This document shows, piece after piece, positions 1 to 6,395 of a stretch of DNA of 7,895 bases. Each line of letters begins with the position of its first letter. Position 1 is the stretch's first letter. The stretch spans positions 1-7,895 of the forward strand of contig JAUIJW010000104.1 of the NCBI GenBank assembly GCA_030431085.1, read 5' to 3'. Below the pieces are notes generated by a model that made no database searches, had not been told where the DNA came from, and worked only from the letters and a program-made list of their open reading frames with translations. The position numbers and the translations under genes were made by a program. This DNA is from Bacteroidia bacterium (GTDB taxonomy: Bacteria; Bacteroidota; Bacteroidia; Flavobacteriales; Flavobacteriaceae).

Positions 1-1399
1 GTGGGCGTAATGAAAAACCTGCAGAATCAATTACCTGCCATTCTATAATGCGGTCTTTAATGTTTTCTTTTTGGTACTTTAAACCTGCTTCAATCAGATG
101 GTTGTTGATACGATAATCTGCTTTAATTTGTACATTACTAATTCGAGCCTGTAATTTATTTCTAGCATGATCAAGTTGCGACCCTATATCCTGAATATAA
201 TCTACATTACCAAAATCTCCGGATGAAAAATCAGAGTTAACATGGCCAATACCATAAGAGGCTAAAATGTCATAGTATTCTTGTTCTTGAGTTAGATAAG
301 ATGAAGTTGTTAACCTAAAAGAAAGGTTCTCATTTACAGTATAAATACCACTTAAAGCACCAAAATAAGTTTGATATTGATCTTTTTCCTGACCATTATA
401 GGCAACAACCAGAGCTTTAGGATTGGTTAGGGTACCGAAATTGGTTTGTCTAGAAACTGGCTTGAAATTGTAATTGTTGATAGCGATATTACCAAGAAAA
501 TCTACTCGCCATTTAGAATTAATATCATACGATATATAGCTTTGAACATCTGTAAAATTAGGTCTAAAATTACCCTCAGTATCTTTACTTTCAACAATTA
601 GGCTGGTATTCCTATATCTAGCACCTAATAAAGCTTTAAACTTTTGGTTTTTTGAAGTGCCCTCAACGGTTAACGATGCGCCCAATAAACTTGCTTCTAT
701 AGCTGTACTAAAATGGCTTGGCATACGATAAGTAATGTCTAATACAGACGAGAGCTTATCACCATATTTAGCTTGAAATCCACCAGCCGAGAATTGCACA
801 TTATTAGTTAAATTTGGATTCACAAAGCTAAGACCTTCTTGTTGTCCAGACCGCACTAAAAAAGGTCTGTAAACTTCAATGCCATTAACATAAACTAAGT
901 TTTCATCATAATTACCTCCACGAACATTATAAGCAGAGCTTAATTCGTTGTTAAAACTTACACCGGGTAATGTTTTTAAAATACTCTCGATACCACTATT
1001 ACTGGTGGGTAATTTTTTTACAATATCTGTATCAATAGTTATAATGCCCTCGGCTTCTTTCTTTTGATCTTTAACTGTAATTTCACTAATTTCTTCTGTT
1101 TTAAATACCAACCTAGGAGAAAAGTTTATCGTTTTTTCTTTTCTAATCGTTAAAGTTTTTTGATACTTATTATAGGATAAATGACTGAAGGTTAGAGTGA
1201 TGTTCGTGTTGTGGTCGACCGAGATTTGATAATGTCCTTCGGTGTTTGTGGTTGTGCCGGTATTACCTGTGGTTATTGTAACGTTTTCAATGGGTTTGTT
1301 GTCTTCATTGGTCACTACCCCTTTAATAATAGTTTTTTGACTCCATATTATAGTAGTAGTAAATAATAAAATTACTGTGGCAACAAAACTTTTTTTCAA
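1..1399 (-). CDS. TonB-dependent receptor with carboxypeptidase-regulatory-like N-terminal domain (partial, C-terminus beyond the window)
   Basis: This is an outer-membrane beta-barrel receptor that takes up a substrate using TonB energy; the substrate cannot be told from sequence. I translated 466 codons without a stop. Residues 1-20 are a signal peptide ending in TIIWS before QK. Residues about 22-100 form a CarboxypepD_reg-like beta-sandwich (KGVVTNEDNKPIENV, then TNTEGHYQIS). Residues about 115-225 are the plug, with LPGVSFN, YNVRGGNYDENLVYVNG and GGFQAKYGDKLSSVLDI. Barrel strands follow to the window edge, so the C-terminal part of the barrel is missing. The start is TTG at 1399: an in-frame TAA lies only two codons upstream and the first in-frame ATG falls inside the plug, so no other start keeps the signal peptide. 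That TAA is the stop of the upstream M23 peptidase gene, 6 bases away, so the two are probably co-transcribed and translationally coupled. There is no Shine-Dalgarno sequence, as is usual in this phylum. Confidence 0.93.
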   Translation of the reverse strand, partial: MKKSFVATVILLFTTTIIWSQKTIIKGVVTNEDNKPIENVTITTGNTGTTTNTEGHYQISVDHNTNITLTFSHLSYNKYQKTLTIRKEKTINFSPRLVFKTEEISEITVKDQKKEAEGIITIDTDIVKKLPTSNSGIESILKTLPGVSFNNELSSAYNVRGGNYDENLVYVNGIEVYRPFLVRSGQQEGLSFVNPNLTNNVQFSAGGFQAKYGDKLSSVLDITYRMPSHFSTAIEASLLGASLTVEGTSKNQKFKALLGARYRNTSLIVESKDTEGNFRPNFTDVQSYISYDINSKWRVDFLGNIAINNYNFKPVSRQTNFGTLTNPKALVVAYNGQEKDQYQTYFGALSGIYTVNENLSFRLTTSSYLTQEQEYYDILASYGIGHVNSDFSSGDFGNVDYIQDIGSQLDHARNKLQARISNVQIKADYRINNHLIEAGLKYQKENIKDRIIEWQVIDSAGFSLRP

Positions 1400-1405
1400 G
1401 GTACT

Positions 1406-3109
1406 TTACGGATTTATTTTTCTAATAAAAGAGCTGGTAAAAATAGTTGAATTATTAACATTATCTTTAACAATTACCTTCAATTGATGATTAGAACCGG
1501 TTAGTCTTTCTTCATCAAAGCTATAGGTCAGAGTATTCTTTTTAGGATTGTATTGCATCAAAACCCATTGACCATTTATTTCTCCTCGATATGATTTTAT
1601 ACCAGAACCGTTATCGTAAATCTTTAAAGTTATTGATTTTTGTTTTCCTAAATTCTGATTTTTTTTAAAATTTACGGCGTATACTTTAGGAGGTGTTTTA
1701 TCCGATTTAATCGTAAACCTACCTAAACTTTTACTTGAGGCAGTAATACGATTTTCTTTATGTCTTGTGGTAACATAATAGCTTTTATTATACTTATTTA
1801 TTCTTGCTACATACAGCTGACTTCTTTCTTCTATAGGATAATGACTAACATCGATAGACATTCTAAAATAACCGTGTGCTGGTATATCTGGGGTATGAAG
1901 TTTAAACACACCTTTATGATAACTATAATCAAAATAAAAGTCTTCGTAAAAAATGTACTTAGGAAATGTAACTTGTATCAAACTATCTCTAATATAATTG
2001 TTCTGTTGGTGCTTAAAAAAATAGTTGGTTTTCTTTATTTTTTTTGCTAGTAAAATAGTGTCTCTTTTCCCTTTCACAGGAATAGTTAAGGTGGTAGTAT
2101 TTCCTTTAAAATCTTTCGCGGTGATCTTTACATTATAGTCTAAACTATCTTTAACTTCAAAAAAACCTTTATTCTTTAATATACGATATAAGCTTAGTTT
2201 GTTAGAACGATGATTTACAAAACATTTTTGAATGCGTTGATTAAGTTGAGTGTATTTAGCATAATCTATATATGAATTGATGTATCTAGATTCGCTAAAC
2301 GAAAATTTGTCAACTCTAAATTCAAATAATTTCTCACCGTTAACAGTCATACTTAAATCATAAAGGCCATTTTTATTAATGGCTCCATCAAGTCTATCGT
2401 AGGCGTTTACCCCAAAACCAATTTGTCCGTAAGCATGAATGGGGTTAGCCAATAAATCACCGTTTTGTAATCGTTTTAAATTTAAACTTACTGTACGGTT
2501 AGATTGATTAACCTGAGAAGTATCGTTTTTAGTATAAGCATAAGCATTTTGAATGGTTGGTTTTTTATGATCTGCAATATCAACCCCAAATAGCATAGGG
2601 TTCATGGTATTGGCTTTAACATCTCTAATTTCATAATGCAAGTGTGGCCCCCCAGAGCTACCAGAATTACCACTCCACCCGATAATCTCACCTTGTTTTA
2701 ATAGAATTTCTGAGTGTTGTGGATAAAGTTTAATCTCAAAACTTTCTTTTTGATGTTGTTTTTTTTTCACATAAGCCTCTATTTTAGGAGCAAACTTTTT
2801 ATGGTGCGCATATACTGTGGTGTACCCGTTAGGGTGGGGGATATAAATAGCATTGCCATACCCCCAGTGTGAGACACTAATTCTAGAAACATAACCATCG
2901 GCTGTGGCCAACACATTTAAACCCTCTCTTTGTTGGGTTTTAATGTCTAATCCTGCATGAAAATGGTTAGATCTTAGTTCACCAAATGTGCCTGATAGTA
3001 CCAGTGGAATCTCTAGCGGATTGATAAAGTAATCTTTAGGAATAGTTTGTTGAGAAAACGCAACTCCCGAAAGGCATAACAAAAGAATGTAGGCAATTTT
3101 TTTTAGCAT
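1406..3109 (-). CDS. Secreted M23 (LytM-type) metallopeptidase with C-terminal beta-rich region
   Basis: This is a 567-residue exported zinc metallopeptidase of family M23, which typically cuts peptide cross-links of peptidoglycan in the periplasm. The start at 3109 gives a clean signal peptide (MLKKIAYILLLCLSGVAFS, then QQ). An ATG 22 codons further up would put a second hydrophobic stretch in front of it and begins inside an inverted repeat, so I reject it. The zinc ligands are complete: H51 and D55 in HFHAGLD, and H158 of HLH in GPHLHYEI. H102 in VYAHH and H156 complete the active site, so the enzyme should be active. The catalytic domain covers about residues 38-180. About 380 residues follow; the last 90 (from DKTPPKVYAVNF) look like an Ig-like fold with the pattern IYDNGSGIKSY and VIVKDNVNN. 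The TonB receptor gene follows 6 bases downstream. The gene is divergent from the coiled-coil protein/zapA genes. Regulation is not visible; I found no exact TAnnTTTG box upstream. Confidence 0.93.
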   Translation of the reverse strand: MLKKIAYILLLCLSGVAFSQQTIPKDYFINPLEIPLVLSGTFGELRSNHFHAGLDIKTQQREGLNVLATADGYVSRISVSHWGYGNAIYIPHPNGYTTVYAHHKKFAPKIEAYVKKKQHQKESFEIKLYPQHSEILLKQGEIIGWSGNSGSSGGPHLHYEIRDVKANTMNPMLFGVDIADHKKPTIQNAYAYTKNDTSQVNQSNRTVSLNLKRLQNGDLLANPIHAYGQIGFGVNAYDRLDGAINKNGLYDLSMTVNGEKLFEFRVDKFSFSESRYINSYIDYAKYTQLNQRIQKCFVNHRSNKLSLYRILKNKGFFEVKDSLDYNVKITAKDFKGNTTTLTIPVKGKRDTILLAKKIKKTNYFFKHQQNNYIRDSLIQVTFPKYIFYEDFYFDYSYHKGVFKLHTPDIPAHGYFRMSIDVSHYPIEERSQLYVARINKYNKSYYVTTRHKENRITASSKSLGRFTIKSDKTPPKVYAVNFKKNQNLGKQKSITLKIYDNGSGIKSYRGEINGQWVLMQYNPKKNTLTYSFDEERLTGSNHQLKVIVKDNVNNSTIFTSSFIRKINP

Positions 3110-3161
3110 AATTTTGCTAAAATAAAAATAAGCAATGACACAAAAAAATAGGTGATTTAAA

Positions 3162-3182
3162 TAATTCTTTTTCAAAGAATTA
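3162..3182. repeat. 9-bp perfect inverted repeat in the divergent intergenic region
   Basis: The arms TAATTCTTT and AAAGAATTA are perfectly complementary and separated by three bases (TTC). The repeat lies between the M23 peptidase start and the coiled-coil protein start, about 53 bases upstream of the peptidase ATG. It has no adjacent T-run in the right place for a convincing terminator. It could be a small operator or a hairpin in a 5' leader; AT-rich DNA also produces such repeats by chance. Confidence 0.4.
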
Positions 3183-3271
3183 CTTCTGTAGAGATTTAAT
3201 TGTGATAAAATAGTTGTTTAATTGTTATAGGAATGTTAAATTTGTTGCATTATGTTAGATTCTTTGAGTTG

Positions 3272-3562
3272 ATGAAAAATTTATTGCAAATAGTAGACTC
3301 GCTTAATGAGAAGTTGCAAAAACTGTTACAAAAACAAAGTAACTTGAGATCTCAAAATGAGCATTTAACTCAACAAAATCTCAAGCTAAAGCAGCAAATT
3401 GAAGATAAACAGCTTCAGTTAGAGAATTTACAAAATGAATTTGAATCTTTAAGAATTGCCAAGGCAATTGTAGGCAGCAAAGAAGATAAACATATAACTA
3501 AACTCAAAATAAATGCATTAGTTCGTGAAATTGATAAATGTATTGTTCAGTTAAGCGATTAA
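3272..3562 (+). CDS. Small coiled-coil protein upstream of zapA
   Basis: This is a 96-residue cytoplasmic protein without signal peptide or membrane segment. Residues about 5-60 form a heptad-rich coiled coil full of Leu, Gln, Glu and Asn (LNEKLQKLLQKQSNLRSQN and onward). The last 35 residues (from AKAIVGSKED) are a second, basic helical part ending in LVREIDKCIVQLSD. I chose ATG 3272 (MKNLLQIVDSLNEK) because the heptads begin there. An ATG at 3233 would add 13 residues (MLNLLHYVRFFEL) that look like translated leader, but it cannot be excluded. The stop is 9 bases before zapA, so the two are surely one transcript. From the size, the coiled coil and the zapA linkage, a role at the division septum similar to ZapB is a fair guess, but I see no sequence similarity that proves it. 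Confidence 0.85.
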   Translation: MKNLLQIVDSLNEKLQKLLQKQSNLRSQNEHLTQQNLKLKQQIEDKQLQLENLQNEFESLRIAKAIVGSKEDKHITKLKINALVREIDKCIVQLSD

Positions 3563-3571
3563 TATATAAGG

Positions 3572-3865
3572 ATGAATACCCATTTGAAAATAAAAGTAAC
3601 CATTGGAGATAGGGTTTATCCATTAACAATATCAGACGAGAAAGAAGAAGAAGGCATTAGAGCCGCAGTGAAGAAAATAAATGATCTTATCAAAAAATTT
3701 GAACAAAATTATGCGGTAAGAGATAAACAAGATGTTTTGGCCATGTGTGCCTTGCATTTTGCCTCACAAAAGGAAGTGCAGAGTATTTATAATGAGTTAG
3801 ATACCAAAAATATTGAAAATACACTAAAACAGATGCATCAATTGATTGATGATCAGTTAAAATAA
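3572..3865 (+). CDS. zapA: Cell division protein ZapA
   Basis: ZapA binds FtsZ protofilaments and cross-links them, stabilising the Z ring at mid-cell. The 97-residue protein has the usual family length and layout. An N-terminal beta-rich part (LKIKVTIGDRVYPLTISDE) carries the family's I-x-G-R/D-x-Y-P-L signature, followed by EEGIRAAVKKINDLI. A long C-terminal helix used for dimer and tetramer formation (QDVLAMCALHFASQKE and onward) starts at about residue 53. ATG 3572 is the only sensible start: it lies 9 bases after the coiled-coil protein gene and gives the normal N-terminus. The structured RNA locus begins about 20-30 bases after the stop, and RNase Y is the next gene. Confidence 0.93.
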   Translation: MNTHLKIKVTIGDRVYPLTISDEKEEEGIRAAVKKINDLIKKFEQNYAVRDKQDVLAMCALHFASQKEVQSIYNELDTKNIENTLKQMHQLIDDQLK

Positions 3866-3884
3866 GTTCTTTAAAAATATACAA

Positions 3885-4065
3885 CAATTACTGCCTACAT
3901 TAGTTATTTGTTTAATAAACTCAACACTATCAAATTAGAAAGAATGAGTTTTATTGTTAGAGCGAGCCTAGATTGATTTTCAATAATAGGATACTTGATC
4001 AATAAATTAGTTCTAAACTTGTGAACTGGAGTTTACAAAACCGTAGCTTAATGTAGGCTTTTTTT
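3885..4065 (+). ncRNA. ssrS: Structured RNA, probable 6S RNA (flavobacterial type)
   Basis: The 211 bases between zapA and rny fold into a long closed structure. GCCTACATTA (3893-3902) pairs perfectly with TAATGTAGGC (4049-4058), and seven T follow (4059-4065). Inside are three hairpins: AATAAACTCA (3914-3923) with TGAGTTTTATT (3945-3955, one bulge); ATTGAT (3972-3977) with ATCAAT (3998-4003), extended by CTAG and TTAG; and TAAACTT (4014-4020) with GAGTTTA (4029-4035, one G-U pair). A terminal closing stem, a long open middle and an apical hairpin in about 180 nt is the plan of 6S RNA, which binds RNA polymerase holoenzyme and lowers transcription in slow growth. From memory, a 6S candidate has been described in flavobacteria, and a location next to zapA also fits proteobacterial ssrS. 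The exact 5' end is uncertain because I saw no clear promoter box. The structure is directly visible; the name is inference. Confidence 0.65.
4049..4065 (+). terminator. 3' half of the closing stem plus T-run (end of the structured RNA)
   Basis: TAATGTAGGC followed by seven T forms the terminator-like end of the RNA. The partner strand is about 150 bases upstream (3893-3902), so this is a long-range stem and not a compact hairpin; termination may therefore be incomplete. The RNase Y start codon is only 11 bases beyond the last T. Confidence 0.5.
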
Positions 4066-4076
4066 ATGCAATTAAT

Positions 4077-5636
4077 ATGGAAACAATCACTATCATTATA
4101 GGAATAGTAGCCCTAGCTTTAGGCTTTATCATAGCAAAATTTTTTGAAAAAAATAAAGCAAACTCAACACTCAATAGTGTAAAAAAACAATCTGAAGCCA
4201 TTATTAAAGAAGCCAAAATCGAGGCAGATGCTATTAAAAAAGATAAAATATTACAAGCTAAAGAAAAATTTATTGAGTTAAAAACAGAGCATGAGAAGGT
4301 TATTTTATCAAGAGATAAAAAAATTAATGATGCAGAAAAGAGGATAAGAGAAAAAGAATCGAAGGTTGCTCAAGAATTAGACCGAAATAAAAAAATAAAC
4401 AAAACTTTAGAGGGTAAAGAAAAAGACTTAGAATATAGATTAGAATACTTAGAAAAGAAAAAGAAAGAGCTGGATAAAATGCATCAAAACCAAGTGATGC
4501 AACTAGAAACTATAGCAGGATACTCTGCAGAAGAAGCAAAAAAGGAACTTTTAGGTACTTTAAAAGAAGAGGCTAAATCTGATGCTATGGCCTTTATTCA
4601 AAGTACGATGGAAGAGGCTAAATTAACTGCCCAGCAAGATGCTCGTAAAATTATTTTAAATACCATACAACGCATAGGTGTAGAGCAGACCATTGATAAC
4701 TGTGTGTCTGTATTTAACCTTGAAAATGACGATGTTAAAGGTAGAATTATTGGTCGTGAAGGAAGAAATATCAAAGCAATTGAGGCTACAACAGGAGTAG
4801 AAATTATTGTAGATGATACTCCAGAAGCTATTATTTTGTCATGTTTTGATCCGGTAAGAAGAGAAATTGCAAGGCTATCTTTACATAAATTGGTTACCGA
4901 TGGTAGAATTCACCCTGCCAGAATAGAAGAGGTTGTAGCAAAAACGAGTAAAGAGATTAACCAAGAAATTATTGAAGTTGGTAAAAGAACGGTGATAGAT
5001 TTAGGAATTCATGGTTTGCATCCAGAGTTGATCAAAACCGTAGGCCGTATGAAATACCGCTCATCTTATGGCCAGAACTTATTGCAGCACTCAAGAGAAG
5101 TTGCTAATTTATGTGCCGTTATGGCTTCAGAATTAGGCTTAAACCCTAAAATTGCTAAAAGAGCTGGTTTATTACATGATATTGGTAAAGTTCCCGATAC
5201 AGACTCCGAGCTACCTCACGCTATTTTAGGGATGCAATGGGCAGAAAAATATAAAGAAAAACCAGATGTATGTAATGCTATAGGTGCACATCATGATGAA
5301 ATTGAAATGAAGTCATTATATGCGCCAATTGTTCAGGTGTGTGATGCCATATCTGGTGCTAGGCCAGGTGCGAGACGTCAGGTCGTGGATTCTTATATAC
5401 AAAGGTTAAAAGAGTTAGAAGATGTTGCCTTTGGATTTAACGGTGTGCAAAAAGCTTATGCTATTCAAGCGGGTAGAGAGCTTAGAGTGATTGTTGAAAG
5501 TGAAAAAGTTGACGATACTAAAGCGGCAGAGTTATCATTTAATATTACACAGAAAATACAGAATGATATGACTTATCCTGGTCAAGTTAAGGTTACTGTA
5601 ATTCGTGAGACACGAGTAGTGAATGTAGCCAAATAG
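4077..5636 (+). CDS. rny: Ribonuclease Y
   Basis: RNase Y is a membrane-anchored endoribonuclease that starts mRNA decay by cutting single-stranded, AU-rich RNA. The 519 residues match the normal family length. Residues 3-22 are the membrane anchor (ITIIIGIVALALGFIIAKF). Residues about 28-190 are a highly charged coiled coil. The KH RNA-binding domain has the GxxG-type loop GRIIGREGRN at 222-231, followed by VEIIVDDTP. The HD domain carries H338 (LLQHSREVA), H367-D368 (GLLHDIGK), H405-H406-D407 and D423 (VCDAISGARPGARR), so all metal ligands appear present. The C-terminal domain ends in YPGQVKVTVIRETR. The gene begins 11 bases after the T-run of the structured RNA, which leaves no room for its own promoter in between; its transcript must start inside or upstream of that RNA. 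A strong intrinsic terminator follows 26 bases after the stop. Confidence 0.97.
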   Translation: METITIIIGIVALALGFIIAKFFEKNKANSTLNSVKKQSEAIIKEAKIEADAIKKDKILQAKEKFIELKTEHEKVILSRDKKINDAEKRIREKESKVAQELDRNKKINKTLEGKEKDLEYRLEYLEKKKKELDKMHQNQVMQLETIAGYSAEEAKKELLGTLKEEAKSDAMAFIQSTMEEAKLTAQQDARKIILNTIQRIGVEQTIDNCVSVFNLENDDVKGRIIGREGRNIKAIEATTGVEIIVDDTPEAIILSCFDPVRREIARLSLHKLVTDGRIHPARIEEVVAKTSKEINQEIIEVGKRTVIDLGIHGLHPELIKTVGRMKYRSSYGQNLLQHSREVANLCAVMASELGLNPKIAKRAGLLHDIGKVPDTDSELPHAILGMQWAEKYKEKPDVCNAIGAHHDEIEMKSLYAPIVQVCDAISGARPGARRQVVDSYIQRLKELEDVAFGFNGVQKAYAIQAGRELRVIVESEKVDDTKAAELSFNITQKIQNDMTYPGQVKVTVIRETRVVNVAK

Positions 5637-5660
5637 ATTTGATTACTATAAAATAGATAA

Positions 5661-5691
5661 GAGGAGTAATTGTACAATTACTCCTTTTTTT
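5661..5691 (+). terminator. Intrinsic terminator of rny
   Basis: GGAGTAATTGT (5663-5673) is followed directly by its perfect reverse complement ACAATTACTCC (5674-5684), then seven T (5685-5691). The 11-bp stem (about 9 bp once a 4-base loop is allowed) with a T-run is a textbook rho-independent terminator. It separates rny from the satD operon, which therefore needs its own promoter. Confidence 0.93.
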
Positions 5692-5722
5692 GTGGCTAGC
5701 TGTAAGGATAATTTAAAAATAT

Positions 5723-5753
5723 TTGTATATCGGGTTTAAAACCGATATATTTG
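5723..5753 (+). promoter_or_regulatory. Promoter of the satD-DUF3307 operon
   Basis: TATATTTG (5746-5753) is an exact match to the Bacteroidota/flavobacterial -7 consensus TAnnTTTG. A TTG (5723-5725) lies 20 bases upstream, inside the known 17-23 base spacing for the -33 element. Transcription should start near 5758-5761, giving a leader of about 33 bases to the satD ATG. No other exact -7 box was found in this gap. Confidence 0.72.
5727..5748. promoter_or_regulatory. Operator 1: 22-bp palindrome in the promoter spacer
   Basis: Half-sites ATATCGGGT (5727-5735) and AACCGATAT (5740-5748) are reverse complements except for one position and are separated by TTAA. The palindrome fills the space between the TTG and the -7 box and overlaps the first bases of the -7 box, so a bound dimer should block RNA polymerase. 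The likely binder is SatD, whose gene lies directly downstream and which has a C-terminal helix-turn-helix; this is inference. Confidence 0.62.
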
Positions 5754-5754
5754 A

Positions 5755-5776
5755 ATATCGGTTAAATAAACGATTT
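5755..5776. promoter_or_regulatory. Operator 2: second, weaker 22-bp palindrome over the transcription start
   Basis: ATATCGGTT (5755-5763) and AAACGATTT (5768-5776) have the same layout as operator 1: 9-base halves with a 4-base centre (AAAT). The left half differs from that of operator 1 by one base and the right half is degenerate (7 of 9 matching). It begins exactly 28 bases after operator 1 and covers the predicted transcription start, as expected for cooperative repression. Confidence 0.55.
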
Positions 5777-5792
5777 AATTAAATCACTACTA

Positions 5793-6395
5793 ATGCTTAC
5801 AGCAATAATCACAGGAGATATTATTCAGTCAAGAGAGGCTTTAGATAAAGGTTGGCTTAATAATCTTAAAGAGGTGCTCAATCATTATGGAGAAGAGCCA
5901 CAACAATGGCAATTATTTAGAGGTGATAGTTTTCAATTACAATTAAATGTTAACCAAGCTGTTTATGGTGCCTTACATATCAAAGCAACAATTAAGCAAA
6001 TCAAAAATTTAGATGTTAGGATGGCCATTGGTTTAGGGGAGATAACCTATCTGTCTAATAATATTACAGAATCAAACGGATCTGCCTTTATTTACTCTGG
6101 GGAGTGTTTCGAAGCATTAAAAAAGCAAACCTTAGCAGTAAGGAGTTCTAATATTCACTTTAACCAAACGTTTAATGTGTTAACCAGATTGGCCATGTTA
6201 ACCGCCAATGATTGGAGCAGTACTGTATCTCAAGTAATAAAAACAGTACTAGAACAACCAGGTTTAAATCAAAATGAGATTGCAAGTCTATTGGGTAAAT
6301 CTCAAAGCAGTATAAGTGAAGCACTAAAACGCGGTGGTTTTGAAGAAATGATGTTGTTTAATCAGTATTATCAAAATCAAATACCTAAATTATGA
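5793..6395 (+). CDS. SatD family protein (probable regulator with C-terminal helix-turn-helix)
   Basis: The family is named after SatD of the secretion and acid tolerance operon of Streptococcus mutans; its biochemical activity is not known to me. The protein has 200 residues, is soluble and has no signal peptide. The N-terminus MLTAIITGDIIQSR is the family hallmark. Residues 1-115 show a pattern like class III nucleotide cyclase or GGDEF palm domains: D9 after a hydrophobic strand, D45 in FRGDSFQLQL, MAIGLGEI at 77-84 and GSAFIYSGECFEAL at 96-109. This is my reading and needs a structure comparison. Residues about 145-187 form a helix-turn-helix of MarR or sigma-region-4 type (NQNEIASLLGKSQSSISEAL). 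The ATG at 5793 matches the family N-terminus. The gene has its own promoter with two palindromic operators, which suggests autoregulation. It overlaps the DUF3307 gene by four bases (ATGA), so translation is coupled. Confidence 0.88.
   Translation: MLTAIITGDIIQSREALDKGWLNNLKEVLNHYGEEPQQWQLFRGDSFQLQLNVNQAVYGALHIKATIKQIKNLDVRMAIGLGEITYLSNNITESNGSAFIYSGECFEALKKQTLAVRSSNIHFNQTFNVLTRLAMLTANDWSSTVSQVIKTVLEQPGLNQNEIASLLGKSQSSISEALKRGGFEEMMLFNQYYQNQIPKL

Noticed and set aside
1760..2050. Open frame of 96 codons on the plus strand
   Set aside because: It lies wholly inside the M23 peptidase gene on the other strand, has a Cys/Ile/Phe-rich composition without any recognisable domain, and no promoter.
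3110..3175. N-terminal extension of the M23 peptidase by 22 residues
   Set aside because: It would place a second hydrophobic stretch before a perfect signal peptide and begin inside the inverted repeat; the ATG at 3109 is far more likely.
3233..3271. Upstream ATG for the small coiled-coil protein
   Set aside because: The 13 added residues (MLNLLHYVRFFEL) do not continue the heptad pattern; the ATG at 3272 fits better, although the longer form cannot be excluded.
3690..3887. Open frame of 65 codons on the minus strand
   Set aside because: It is antisense to zapA and runs into the structured RNA locus; its translation shows no domain or signal.
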